Source: Saccharothrix espanaensis DSM 44229 (GTDB taxonomy: Bacteria; Actinomycetota; Actinomycetes; Mycobacteriales; Pseudonocardiaceae). Taken from it: a stretch of DNA of 64,000 nt. The position numbers were made by a program, and so were the translations under genes. The notes beneath the pieces were generated by a model. The model was not told the origin of the DNA. It was given only the letters and a program-made list of their open reading frames with translations, and did no database searches. The stretch covers positions 2,666,001 to 2,730,000 of the forward strand of contig NC_019673.1 in the NCBI RefSeq assembly GCF_000328705.1. Reading direction: 5' to 3'. Below, piece after piece: positions 45,765 to 54,265 of the stretch (position 1 is the first letter of the stretch; the number at the start of each line of letters is the position of its first letter).

Positions 45765-46565
45765 ATGCGTTGCGGAATCGTGCTGCCGTTCTTCGACGCC
45801 CCGGACGTGGCGTCGTGCGCCGAACTCGCCGAGCGGGCGGGGTGGGACGGGGTGTTCCTGGCCGAGTCGGTGTGGGGGGTCGACGCCTGGATCGCGTTGA
45901 CCGCCGCGGCGATGCGCACGTCGTCGCTGGTCGTGGGCACGATGCTGACCCCGCTGCCCCGGGTCAGGCCGTGGGACTTGGCCTCCAGGGTGGGCACGCT
46001 GGACCGGTTGTCCGGCGGGCGGGTCCGGCTCGCGGTCGGGTTGGGCGCGCTGCACCCCGGCTGGACGGCGTTCGAGCGCGACGAGGGGCGGGCGGAGCGC
46101 GCGCTGCTGCTGGACGAGGGGCTCGCGGTCTACGACGGGTTGATGCGCGGGCAGCCGTTCTCCTTCCACGGCAAGCGCTACCGGGTCGAGCCGACGGACT
46201 TCTTCCCGCCGCCGCCTCCCGTGCAACGCCCGCGCGTGCCGGTCTGGGTGGTCGGCGCCCACCCCCGCCCGGTGTCGCTGCGGCGCGCCGCGCGCTGGGA
46301 CGGCCTGCTGCCCAACATCGTCGGCGAAGGCGAGGCGCGCGGCCCGGCGAACCCGGACGAACTCGCGCGCATCGTGGCGGACGTGCGGGCCCTGCGGGAG
46401 GCCGAGGGTCTGCCGTGGGACGGGTACGACGTGATCGCCGAGGGCGTGAGCCCGGTCGACCTCGACGCCTGGGCGCAGGCCGGGGCGACGTGGTGGATCG
46501 AATCGGACTGGGAGACCACGCCGGACGCGGTCCGCGACCGAGTCGCCGCCGGCCCACCGCGCTGA
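45765..46565 (+). CDS. LLM-class flavin-dependent oxidoreductase
   Basis: A 266-residue luciferase-like monooxygenase-fold enzyme. It begins MRCGIVLPFF, has GWDGVFLAESVW, the family stretch LASRVGTLDRLSGGRVRLAV and PVWVVGAHPRP. The length is short for the family. The cofactor could be FMN or F420, which this sequence does not decide. GAAAGGG precedes ATG 45765. It is followed by a fragment that looks like part of a second copy. Confidence 0.85.
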   Translation: MRCGIVLPFFDAPDVASCAELAERAGWDGVFLAESVWGVDAWIALTAAAMRTSSLVVGTMLTPLPRVRPWDLASRVGTLDRLSGGRVRLAVGLGALHPGWTAFERDEGRAERALLLDEGLAVYDGLMRGQPFSFHGKRYRVEPTDFFPPPPPVQRPRVPVWVVGAHPRPVSLRRAARWDGLLPNIVGEGEARGPANPDELARIVADVRALREAEGLPWDGYDVIAEGVSPVDLDAWAQAGATWWIESDWETTPDAVRDRVAAGPPR

Positions 46566-46632
46566 GCGCCCGCCGTGCCGGACGGCCGGGCTGAGCAGCC
46601 GCAGCGCCGGGCTGAGCGGGCCGTGACGTCGG

Positions 46633-46842
46633 GTGAGTGCGGTGATGCCGGGAAGGACGGTGCTGTGGCCAGGTCGCCGGCTGCTCGGGTGTGGGCTGTC
46701 GGCGGATCTGGCGCGCGGGGTCGGCGACCTGGCGCGGCTGTCCGGCGGTCGGCTGCGGCCGGCCTCCGGGTTCGGTGCCTACGACACTGTGGTGCGGAGG
46801 GCCGTGCGGTCGGACGGTCGGGTGCCGGTCAGGGCTAGGTAG
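46633..46842 (+). pseudogene. Fragment of an LLM-type oxidoreductase gene
   Basis: A 69-codon frame contains GLSADLARGVGDLARLSGGR followed by LRPASGFGAYD. This aligns with the central block of the intact neighbour (LASRVGTLDRLSGGRVRLAV and GLGA). The flanks do not match an LLM protein and the end overlaps the AraC gene on the other strand. It may be a remnant of a duplicated or replaced gene. The match is short, so chance cannot be excluded. Confidence 0.4.
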
Positions 46843-47567
46843 TCGCGGTTGAGGTGGGGCTGGTCGGCGTACCCGCACTCGGCGGCGACGGTCGCGGGTG
46901 GGGCGTCGCGCAGCAGGGTGACCGCGCGGTGCAGGCGCAGGACGCGGGCGGCGGTTTTCGGGGGTAGGCCGATCTCGGCGTGGAACCGGGCGGTCAGGTG
47001 CTGCCTGGTCCAGCCGAGCTCGGCGGCGAGGTCGGCGATGCGCAGCGTGCCGTGGGTCTGGGCCAACCGTCGCCACGCGTGGCGCACGCTCGGGTCGGGG
47101 CGGTGGCCTTCGACGATCCGGGTGGTCAGGTGGTGGTCGAGGGCGGCGAAGCGGGCTTGCGGGGTCGGCAGCCCGGCCAGGTGCTCGGCCAGCAGGTGGG
47201 CGTCCGGCACCAGGTCTGCCAGGCCCACCGACGTGTTGGTCAGTCCGCGCAGCGGGCCGAACAGGGCGTGCGCGGCCAACGGCGAGAGGCCGATGGTGAT
47301 GCCGACCGCACGGCCCTCCTGGCTCGCGAACAGCGGACGGTCGCGCAGGCCGTTCACCGGTGACCACGGCAGGTCGGGGCGGTGCGGGGTCACCAGGTCG
47401 AGCATCACGGTCACGGCGGCCAGCGGGGCGACCGTCCAGTGGTGGGGTTCGCCGGCGTTGTCGTGCGCGCTGTAGGACAGCACGCCGGGAGCCGCCGAGG
47501 AGCCGAACACCAGGGGCTCGACGCGCGCGACCTGGTCGTGGGGCACGACGATCGACCAGCCGACCAT
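46779..47567 (-). CDS. AraC-family transcriptional regulator
   Basis: A 262-residue regulator. The N-terminal half is a ligand-binding-like domain (PHHWTVAPLAAVTVMLDLV). The C-terminal half is an AraC double helix-turn-helix with LRIADLAAELGWTRQHLTAR, FHAEIGLPPKTAARVLRLHR and AAECGYADQPHLNRDYLALTG. It is divergent from the hydrolase gene at 47626 and only 58 bases separate the starts, so it probably controls that gene. The effector is unknown. Confidence 0.87.
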   Translation of the reverse strand: MVGWSIVVPHDQVARVEPLVFGSSAAPGVLSYSAHDNAGEPHHWTVAPLAAVTVMLDLVTPHRPDLPWSPVNGLRDRPLFASQEGRAVGITIGLSPLAAHALFGPLRGLTNTSVGLADLVPDAHLLAEHLAGLPTPQARFAALDHHLTTRIVEGHRPDPSVRHAWRRLAQTHGTLRIADLAAELGWTRQHLTARFHAEIGLPPKTAARVLRLHRAVTLLRDAPPATVAAECGYADQPHLNRDYLALTGTRPSDRTALRTTVS

Positions 47568-47612
47568 GCCGCCACCTTACTTTCGTCCAATACGGCCAAG
47601 CGCCGGATTTCC

Positions 47613-47618
47613 TACTGT
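47613..47618 (+). promoter_or_regulatory. -10 box for leaderless hydrolase transcript
   Basis: TACTGT ends seven bases before ATG 47626, and no ribosome site is present. The AraC start lies on the other side of this 58-base region. Confidence 0.4.
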
Positions 47619-47625
47619 TCGCGCC

Positions 47626-48441
47626 ATGGACACGGGGGTATTCGCAGGCCAGGAAGCCGAGAATCGCTATCGGGCGGTCTACCGGGAGGTGTGGGCGACG
47701 TGCCCGGAACCCGACGAGGTGCTGGACGTGCCGACATCGTTCGGCCCGACAAGGGTCTACCGGTTCGGGTCGGTGGGGGAGTCGCTCGTGCTGCTGCCGG
47801 GCATGGCGGCCACCGCCGCCGGGTGGGGCGCGGAACTCGCCCGGTACGCCGACGGCCACACCGTCTACGCCGTCGACACGCTGGGGGAGCCCGGGTTGAG
47901 CGTGCAGACCGCGCCGATCCGGACCGCCGTCGACCGAGGGCTGTGGGTGCACGAGGTGGTCGCCGGGCTGGGGTTGGCGCGGGCGCACCTGGTCGGGGCG
48001 TCGACCGGCGGGTGGCACGCGACCGCAGCGGCGGTGCACGCGCCGCAGCGGGTCGCGTCGGTGAGCCTGCTCGACCCCACGGCGGTGACGGTCGGGTTCG
48101 GGTTCGGCGTGCTCTGGCGCGCGCCGCTGACCCGCGTGCTCGGCTGGGAGTGGTTCCTGCGGTGGGCCGGGCCGGGCGAGGACTTCCGGCTGGTCCTGGC
48201 CGGGATCGCGGAGTACCGGGCCCGGCCCGCGCCGCAGGTGCCGTTCGGCGACGCGCTGCGGCCGGTGCGGGTGCCCGTGCTCGCGATCTTCGGCCGGCAC
48301 AGCACCGTGCACAACGGCGAACGCGCGGCGCGGCGGATGCGTGAGTTCGTGCCGCACGCCGAGGTCGAGGTCTGGGAGTGCGGGCACCGGATCGACGCCG
48401 CCGAGCGCGTCGCGCGATTCGTGCGACGATTCGGGGCGTGA
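47626..48441 (+). CDS. Alpha/beta hydrolase
   Basis: A 271-residue alpha/beta-hydrolase. The nucleophile is Ser126 in GASTGG, the oxyanion region is LLPGMAATAAGW, and the catalytic His is in ECGHRIDAAERV near the end. It overlaps the patatin gene by four bases (GTGA). The likely role is hydrolysis of an ester or lactone. Control by the divergent AraC gene is suggested by the shared promoter region. Confidence 0.83.
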   Translation: MDTGVFAGQEAENRYRAVYREVWATCPEPDEVLDVPTSFGPTRVYRFGSVGESLVLLPGMAATAAGWGAELARYADGHTVYAVDTLGEPGLSVQTAPIRTAVDRGLWVHEVVAGLGLARAHLVGASTGGWHATAAAVHAPQRVASVSLLDPTAVTVGFGFGVLWRAPLTRVLGWEWFLRWAGPGEDFRLVLAGIAEYRARPAPQVPFGDALRPVRVPVLAIFGRHSTVHNGERAARRMREFVPHAEVEVWECGHRIDAAERVARFVRRFGA

Positions 48442-49298
48442 TCGAACTCCCCGGGCCGGTCGGGTTCGTGCTGGGCGGCGGTGGCAGCCTGGGCGCGGGC
48501 CAGGTCGGCATGCTGCGGGCGTTGGCGGAGCACGACGTCGCGCCGGACCTGGTCGTGGGCACGTCGGTGGGCTCGGTGAACGGCGCGCTGCTCGCGCTCG
48601 ACCCGGCGCACGCGTTCACCCGGCTCGGCCGGATCTGGGAGCACATGACCCGGCCGAGGGTGTTCCCCGGCGGGCTGTGGGCGCAGGCCAGGACGTTGCG
48701 GCAGCACCGCACGCACCTGTTCCCGAACACCGGGCTGGCGCAGGTGCTGGCGTTCGGGCTGGACGGCGCGGCCGACTTCGCCGACCTGGCGCTGCCGTTC
48801 GGCGCGGTCGCGGTCGACTCGGTGGCCGGCACGGCGGTGACGCTGACGTCGGGCGACCTGGTGTCGGCGGTGCTGGCCAGCGCCGCCATCCCCGGCATCT
48901 ACCCGCCCGTGCACCGCGAGGGACGGGTGCTCTACGACGGCGGGGTGCTGGCGAACGTGCCGATCCGGCAGGCGCTGGCGATGGGCGCGCAGTCGTTGGT
49001 GGTGCTGGACTGCGCGTTCCCCGGGCACCTGCCGTCGGTGCCGGAGAACATCGCCGAGACGCTGCTGTTCTGGGCCACGCTGGGGATGCGCAACCAGGCC
49101 GTGCTGGAGGTGGAGCTGGCGTCGACCTCGGTGCCGGTGCTGTACCTGCCGGGCCCGCCCGTGCAGCCGGTGACGCCGTTGGACTTCGGGCACACCGCCG
49201 AGCTGATCGCCTCGTCCTACGAGGCGTCCACGCGGTTCCTCGACACCGTCGCGGTGGCCGGGCCGGGCCTCTACGGCCACCCCTCGGGCCTGCGCTAG
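48438..49298 (+). CDS. Patatin-like phospholipase
   Basis: A 286-residue patatin-fold protein with the glycine-rich oxyanion loop LGGGGSLGAGQVGML, nucleophile Ser43 in GTSVGS and the catalytic Asp167 in YDGGVLANVPI. These form the Ser-Asp dyad of the family, which cleaves acyl esters of lipids. GTG 48438 overlaps the hydrolase stop, so the two enzymes are translationally coupled and may act on the same membrane lipid. The stop is four bases from the convergent DUF397 gene. Confidence 0.88.
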   Translation: MIELPGPVGFVLGGGGSLGAGQVGMLRALAEHDVAPDLVVGTSVGSVNGALLALDPAHAFTRLGRIWEHMTRPRVFPGGLWAQARTLRQHRTHLFPNTGLAQVLAFGLDGAADFADLALPFGAVAVDSVAGTAVTLTSGDLVSAVLASAAIPGIYPPVHREGRVLYDGGVLANVPIRQALAMGAQSLVVLDCAFPGHLPSVPENIAETLLFWATLGMRNQAVLEVELASTSVPVLYLPGPPVQPVTPLDFGHTAELIASSYEASTRFLDTVAVAGPGLYGHPSGLR

Positions 49299-49302
49299 CC
49301 GC

Positions 49303-49479
49303 TCACCCGGTGGTCGGCCGGTCCAGGAACTTGGCCCACGTGGTGCGGGAGAAGGAAAGCCGTGGACCGGACGGGTGCTTCGAGTCGCGCACGTGGGTGG
49401 CGTCGGCGGTCAGCCGCACTTCGACGCACGCGGGGTTGTCGGCGCTGTAGCTCGACTTGAACCAGCCGGAACGCGTCAC
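49303..49479 (-). CDS. DUF397 small protein
   Basis: A 58-residue protein of the DUF397 (BldB-like) family: GWFKSSYSADNPACVEV at the N-terminus and VRDSKHPSGPRLSFS before the end. Such proteins are typically encoded beside XRE regulators with a DUF5753 domain in actinomycetes and modulate them. GTG 49479 overlaps the regulator stop (GTGA), confirming the pair. Confidence 0.9.
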   Translation of the reverse strand: MTRSGWFKSSYSADNPACVEVRLTADATHVRDSKHPSGPRLSFSRTTWAKFLDRPTTG

Positions 49480-50339
49480 TCGAACTCCTTCGCCACCTGC
49501 TCGATCAGGTTCAGTGAACCGGCTCGGTCGAGCGCGGAACCCATGGCCTGCCCGTATGCCAGAGTGTACTCGCGTACACGCAACGGTTGGTCGATCAGAT
49601 CGGTGGACGAGACGCTCTCCTGCCACCCGAGGTCGGGGAGCCGACTGCTGGCGAAGCCGAAGAGGTAGAAGCCGGAGCCGCCGAGCGCGTTGTAGTAGTC
49701 GGCTTCGAAGGGGATGACCCGGACTTCGAGGTTGTCCGGGTGCCGCTCGATCCGGGACGCCAGGTGGCGCAGCTGCTCGGCCATCACGGCGCGACCGCCG
49801 ATGTGTTGGCGCAGCGTGGATTCGGTGAGCAGGGCGGTCACTTCCAGCGGGTCGTCGCCGGCCAGCCGTTGCTGTCGCCTGAGCCGCACCTCGACCCGGC
49901 GGTGCGCCTCGGCGAGCTTGATGGTCGGGCCGCCGCCGGTCATCACCGCCAGCGCGTAAGCCTCGGTCTGGAGCAGCCCGGAGATGAGCCCGGTGCTGTA
50001 GGTGCGAACGGACTCGGCGCCGTGCTCGAAGCCGAAGAACCGCAGCATCTCCGCGTTGTACATGGCCGAGTACGGCGCCCACCAGCCCGGCTGCTTCGCG
50101 GCTTCGCGCAGGGCGTGCAGCTCGGCGGTCTCGGCGTCGGTGAAGTCGAGCACCGCCGCGAGCTCGGTCAGCTTGGTGTCGTTGATCTTGAGCTTGCCCA
50201 TCTCGACGCCGGAGACGTAGGACTGCGTGTTGCCCACCGCCCGACCGGCGGCCGCGGCGGTGAGACCCGCCGATTCGCGGCGTTCCCGCAGGCGGAGGCC
50301 CAGTTCCAGAGCGGCGATGGTCGGTGAGACAGGTGCCAT
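49476..50339 (-). CDS. XRE-family regulator with DUF5753 domain
   Basis: A 287-residue regulator. An N-terminal helix-turn-helix (LRERRESAGLTAAAAGRAVG and QSYVSGVEMGKLKI) is followed by a DUF5753 ligand or partner domain from about residue 90, with SGLLQTEAYALAVM and a central HIGGRAVMAEQLRHL. AAAGG precedes ATG 50339; a second in-frame start five codons upstream is less likely. It is coupled to the DUF397 gene and divergent from a small protein gene, the classic WhiJ-type module in Streptomyces and relatives. Confidence 0.9.
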   Translation of the reverse strand: MAPVSPTIAALELGLRLRERRESAGLTAAAAGRAVGNTQSYVSGVEMGKLKINDTKLTELAAVLDFTDAETAELHALREAAKQPGWWAPYSAMYNAEMLRFFGFEHGAESVRTYSTGLISGLLQTEAYALAVMTGGGPTIKLAEAHRRVEVRLRRQQRLAGDDPLEVTALLTESTLRQHIGGRAVMAEQLRHLASRIERHPDNLEVRVIPFEADYYNALGGSGFYLFGFASSRLPDLGWQESVSSTDLIDQPLRVREYTLAYGQAMGSALDRAGSLNLIEQVAKEFE

Positions 50340-50437
50340 GTTGCAGCCTTTCACTCGATAGTGGGATACGACTTGCTTGTATTAACGCTGATTGAGCATG
50401 GTAGCGGTGAATCATTGATCTCCGTGGGAGGCAAGCC
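50340..50437. promoter_or_regulatory. Divergent control region of the XRE module
   Basis: About 98 bases with an AT-rich core (ACTTGCTTGTATTAACGC, then TGATTGAGCATGG and GAATCATTGATC). Short inverted matches TGATT/AATCA suggest an operator. Both the XRE gene and the small protein start from here. Confidence 0.45.
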
Positions 50438-50668
50438 GTGAGCATGGCGCGAGTTCACCTCTGGGCCGAGGTGCCCGACGACGTCCGGATCAACTACGAG
50501 ATCGAGCCCGGTGGTGGTGGCGTCCTGTTCAAGATCGGCAAGGACGTCGAGCTCACCGCCACCCGACAGGGCATGGCGGTGATCGCCGAGCACGCCGCCG
50601 AGGCCGTCAAGCTGGCCGAGGAGATCCACACCGAGATGCGGGTCCGCAAGGGGCGGCCCGTCGACTAG
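50438..50668 (+). CDS. Small protein of the XRE/DUF397 module
   Basis: A 76-residue protein that I do not recognise. The N-terminal half is predicted strand (ARVHLWAEVPDDVRINYEI), and the second half is a helix (MAVIAEHAAEAVKLAEEIHT). GTG 50438 is chosen because GGGAGG lies six bases upstream; ATG 50444 is two codons later. The divergent XRE/DUF397 pair suggests it is a third component or target of that switch. The stop is three bases from the convergent acyltransferase stop. Confidence 0.7.
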   Translation: MSMARVHLWAEVPDDVRINYEIEPGGGGVLFKIGKDVELTATRQGMAVIAEHAAEAVKLAEEIHTEMRVRKGRPVD

Positions 50669-50671
50669 GGG

Positions 50672-52060
50672 TCAGCCCGCGGTGGCGGCGGTGAGCTCGT
50701 CGAAGCCAGCGCGGATGCCGTCGGCCAGGACGTGGGCGTCGGGGACGCCGTCGAAGTCCGCGGTCACGCCGAAGGTGATCCGGTCGAGGTAGGAGAAGAT
50801 CCCGATGCTGATCCGGACCTTGGCGGCGATCGGCACGTACGGGTAGATCTCGGTCAGCTTGCGGCCCAGTACGTACAGCGGGATTCGCGGGCCGGGGACG
50901 TTCGTCGTCACCGTCTGGAGCAGTTGCTGCGGGAAGCGCATGGCGGTCCGCGAGCCGAGCGCGAGCAGGGCCGGGGCGGCGAAGTCGCCCAGGCTGGTCA
51001 GCACGTCCGCGCCGGCCGCCTGGCGGCTGCCCTTCAGGTCGTCCATCTGCTCCCGCACGCTCGCCAGGCGCACCAGCGGGTCCGGCTCGGCCACCGGGAG
51101 GTTCACCAGGATCGCGCTGACCCGGTTGGTCAGCAGGCCCTTCTCGGCGGGCGAGCGCACCGAGACCGGGACCATCGTGCGCACCACCAGGCCGTCGACC
51201 AGTTCGTCGCGCTTGGTGAGCAGATCGCGGAAAGCCCTGGTCACGGCCGCCAGGATGATGTCGTTGACGGTTCCGCCGGTGACCTTGCGGATCTGCTTGA
51301 CCTCCGGCAGGCCCGCCCTGGCCCACAGCCACCGCCGGTGCGGGCCGATCCGGCCGTTCAACGACTTCGGCGTGCCGACCGCGAGCCGGCGGGCGGTGTC
51401 GGGCAGGCTGCCCAGCACCGCCCGCCCCACGTCCACGACCTCCGAGGCGCTGCGCAGCCGGCGGGCCGGCACGGGGACGGCCGCCAGGTGCTTGACCGGG
51501 GTGAGCACCGCGTCCCGGACGCCGTCGACCACCAGGTCCAGCGTCGACGGGCTCGGGTCCGGGGTCCACGAGGTCGGCGCGGGCAGCTCCGCGTCGGCCC
51601 GCCGGTCGAGCAGCACCCGCATCAGGTCGGTGCCCGCGATGCCGTCGACCATGCAGTGGTGGACCTTGGAGATGATCGCCCACCGGCCGTCCTCCAGGCC
51701 CTCGACCAGCCACACCTCCCAGAGCGGTTTGGCCAGGTCCAGACGTTGCGCGAACAGCCGGCCGGCCAGGTTGCGGAGCTGGTCGTCGGCACCCGGCACC
51801 GGGACCGCGGTGTGCCGGACGTGGTAGAGGATCTGGAAGTGCTCGTCGTCCACCCACACCGGGCGGCCCAGGTGCAGCGGCAGGGACCGCACGCGCTGCC
51901 GGTAGCGGGGGACGGTGCCGAGCTTCGCCGCGAACAGGCGCACGACGTCGCCGTAGGTCGGCGCGGGGCCCTCGAACACCAGGACCGAGCCGACGTGCAT
52001 CGGGACGTTCTCGTCCTCGATGAAGAAGAACCCGGCGTCCATCGCGTTCATGCGGTCCAT
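50672..52060 (-). CDS. WS/DGAT wax ester synthase/diacylglycerol acyltransferase
   Basis: A 462-residue acyltransferase. The active site HHxxxDG is KVHHCMVDG at residues 132-140, and the C-terminal conserved TNVPGP block and GSRTAMRFPQQ region are present. It makes wax esters or triacylglycerol from acyl-CoA. ATG 52060 follows a TACGGT box by six bases, without a ribosome site, so the mRNA may be leaderless. It is divergent from an alpha/beta hydrolase, a common partner in lipid-storage genes. Confidence 0.9.
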   Translation of the reverse strand: MDRMNAMDAGFFFIEDENVPMHVGSVLVFEGPAPTYGDVVRLFAAKLGTVPRYRQRVRSLPLHLGRPVWVDDEHFQILYHVRHTAVPVPGADDQLRNLAGRLFAQRLDLAKPLWEVWLVEGLEDGRWAIISKVHHCMVDGIAGTDLMRVLLDRRADAELPAPTSWTPDPSPSTLDLVVDGVRDAVLTPVKHLAAVPVPARRLRSASEVVDVGRAVLGSLPDTARRLAVGTPKSLNGRIGPHRRWLWARAGLPEVKQIRKVTGGTVNDIILAAVTRAFRDLLTKRDELVDGLVVRTMVPVSVRSPAEKGLLTNRVSAILVNLPVAEPDPLVRLASVREQMDDLKGSRQAAGADVLTSLGDFAAPALLALGSRTAMRFPQQLLQTVTTNVPGPRIPLYVLGRKLTEIYPYVPIAAKVRISIGIFSYLDRITFGVTADFDGVPDAHVLADGIRAGFDELTAATAG

Positions 52061-52066
52061 GCGGCG

Positions 52067-52072
52067 ACCGTA
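52067..52072 (-). promoter_or_regulatory. -10 box for leaderless WS/DGAT transcript
   Basis: On the minus strand TACGGT ends exactly six bases before ATG 52060. No convincing -35 is present. Confidence 0.4.
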
Positions 52073-52178
52073 GGACGGTGCCCGCCGGGCGTCGAGTTGT
52101 ATCCGGGACTGGTGCAGCCAGCACTTGAGAAACATCATGGTTGTCAGGGGCGCTCACGACGAGCGGAGGGGAGGGGCC

Positions 52179-52994
52179 ATGTCGGCACTGCCGGACATCC
52201 CGCCACCGGATCCGATCCCGCTGGACCGGCCCGAGCTGCGGGTGGTCCCCGAATCGGCTCCCGGACTGCTCTGGTACCTGACCGAGCCGACCCGCGCCGT
52301 GGTGGACCTGGGGCAGTTCGCGGCCACCCGGTCGCTGCTGCGCGCGGCACCCAGCGGCGACGGGCACACCGTGCTGGTCCTGCCGGGTCTCGGGGCCGCT
52401 GACGGGTCCACCGGGATGCTGCGCAAGTTCCTGGTCGGCCTCGGCTACGACGTGCACGGGTGGGGCCTGGGGCGCAACATCGGGCCGTCGGTCGGGGTCG
52501 TGCACGGGATGCGCGCGCTGCTGCGCGGGCTCGCCGAGGACCGGCCGGTCAGCCTGGTCGGCTGGAGCCTGGGCGGCATCTTCGCCCGCGAACTCGCCCG
52601 CGAGCACCCCGACCTGGTCCGCCAGGTCGTCACGCTGGGCAGCCCGTACGCGATGACCGACCTGCGGCAGACCCGGGTCAACCCGGTGTACCGCCTGCTG
52701 GCCCGGTTCTACGTGGCGGGCGCGGACCTGCCGCCGCCCGAGCACACCCGGCCGCCGATCCCGGTCCCGGCCACCTCGGTGTACTCGAAGTCCGACGGCA
52801 TCGTGGCGTGGCGGACCTGCGTCTCGGAGCCGGGACCGCGCCGGGAGAACGTGGCGGTCGCGTCCAGCCACCTCGGGTACGGCTACAACTCGACGGTCTG
52901 GTGGGTCGTCGCGGACCGCCTCGCGCAGGCCGAGGGCGAGTGGTCGCCGTTCACCCCGCCGCCCGGCATGGCCCGGATGTTCCCGGCCGGCTGA
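52179..52994 (+). CDS. Alpha/beta hydrolase (lipase-like)
   Basis: A 271-residue hydrolase. The oxyanion stretch is VLVLPGLGAADGSTG and the nucleophile Ser130 lies in GWSLGG. A later Asp is in YSKSDGIV and the His in SSHLGYG, giving a full triad. GGAGG lies close to ATG 52179. It is divergent from the WS/DGAT gene, so a role in turnover of storage lipids or acyl esters is likely. Confidence 0.83.
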   Translation: MSALPDIPPPDPIPLDRPELRVVPESAPGLLWYLTEPTRAVVDLGQFAATRSLLRAAPSGDGHTVLVLPGLGAADGSTGMLRKFLVGLGYDVHGWGLGRNIGPSVGVVHGMRALLRGLAEDRPVSLVGWSLGGIFARELAREHPDLVRQVVTLGSPYAMTDLRQTRVNPVYRLLARFYVAGADLPPPEHTRPPIPVPATSVYSKSDGIVAWRTCVSEPGPRRENVAVASSHLGYGYNSTVWWVVADRLAQAEGEWSPFTPPPGMARMFPAG

Positions 52995-53126
52995 CGGCGG
53001 ACTCCCGAAGTCACTCGCAGTACTCATCCGGTGCACACCTTGTGTTCGCCGTGCCGCCACCCCAGGGTTTCGCGTGGCCCGTTGGCTTGGCCACCGGGCC
53101 ACACCCCTGACGGAAGGTGGAGCACG

Positions 53127-54077
53127 ATGCTGTCTCCTGCACGGCTTTCCCCGGTGCGGAAGGTGGCCGCGACGCTGGTCGCGGCCGTCGCGCTGTCGGT
53201 CTTCGGCACCACGCCGGCATCGGCGGCGACCGACTCCGAACTGGCGCTGCACTGGGCACCGGTCCACTACCAGGACACCGACTCCTCCGACCACGACGCC
53301 GACTACCTGTCCACTGTGGACTTCGACGGCGACTGGAACGCGCAGAACAACTGGGAGGGCCAGGACGACGTGCTGTCCCGGCTGACCGGCGCGGCCTACT
53401 ACTCGGTGGTGGAGACCTCCACCCACTGGTTCATCGTCTACAGCTTCTACCACCCGCGCGACTGGGAGGACTTCCCCGACCCGTTCGGCCAGTTCACCCA
53501 CGAGAACGACATGGAGGGCCTGCTGGCGACGGTCCGCAAGGACGGCAGCGCGTTCGGCAAGCTCGAAGCCGTGGTCACCGTGGCGCACAGCGACTTCTAC
53601 TCCTACGTGCCCGCCGGCAGCACGTACACCGGCGGCCGGGAGAACGTCGACGGCACGTTGCTGGTGCAGGACCAGCGCCCCACCACCCGTCAGGAAGCCA
53701 AGGGCCACGGGCTCTACGCGTGGAACGGCGCGGAGTTCCCCGGCGGTGACGGCGTGGTCTACGTGCCGAGCACCACCGGCGAGGTCCCCTCGTCCGGCAA
53801 CGACCGTTCGGTGGCCTACCGGCTGGTCGACACGTTCGCGCCGGGCGGGCTCTGGGCGCGCCGGGCGGACGCGGCGACGTTCGCGAGCTGGGGCACGTTC
53901 CGGGGTGACAACGGTAAGAAGAACGCCGCTAACAGTGCTTGGGGCTGGGACGACGGCAACGACGGCAGCGACCTCCAGCGCGGCCTGCTCGCCACCGACC
54001 CGGCCTACCTGGTGTCGGTGTACTTCGCCAACCGGGGCGACTTCAGCCTGACCTACACCCGCAACGCCTACCGCTGA
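53127..54077 (+). CDS. Secreted protein of unknown function (NPP1/Vps62-like features)
   Basis: A 316-residue protein with a signal peptide (about 32 residues, ending PASAA). The mature part shows HWAPVHYQDTDSSDHDADYL, HWFIVYSFYHPRDW and HENDMEGLLATVRKDG, with many aromatic and acidic residues, as in secreted plant-pathogen-type NPP1 or Vps62-related proteins. Neither family is certain. ATG 53127 follows GGTGGAG. No neighbouring secretion or regulatory gene is linked. Confidence 0.6.
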   Translation: MLSPARLSPVRKVAATLVAAVALSVFGTTPASAATDSELALHWAPVHYQDTDSSDHDADYLSTVDFDGDWNAQNNWEGQDDVLSRLTGAAYYSVVETSTHWFIVYSFYHPRDWEDFPDPFGQFTHENDMEGLLATVRKDGSAFGKLEAVVTVAHSDFYSYVPAGSTYTGGRENVDGTLLVQDQRPTTRQEAKGHGLYAWNGAEFPGGDGVVYVPSTTGEVPSSGNDRSVAYRLVDTFAPGGLWARRADAATFASWGTFRGDNGKKNAANSAWGWDDGNDGSDLQRGLLATDPAYLVSVYFANRGDFSLTYTRNAYR

Positions 54078-54253
54078 CTGGTCGTGAAGATTCGGCCTGT
54101 CCTCCTTTCGCCGAACAGTTCGACTGCCAGAGCTGAGCCGTTCCGGCGCGGTGCCGGCCTCGCGCACTTCGGGGTCGGGCGCGGGCCGTAGTCGCCATCA
54201 CTCCAATCGGTGGTCACGGGCGGAACACCACCTCGTCCGTGACCATCTCGATC

Positions 54254-54259
54254 TACGCT
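54254..54259 (+). promoter_or_regulatory. -10 box for leaderless PAP2-like transcript
   Basis: TACGCT ends six bases before ATG 54266, with no ribosome-binding site between. Confidence 0.4.
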
Positions 54260-54265
54260 CCGGCC

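Noticed and set aside
46566..46778. Short plus-strand frame considered as a complete new gene between the LLM and AraC genes.
   Set aside because: Only the LLM-like middle matches anything; there is no proper start region or ribosome site, so it is listed as a fragment.
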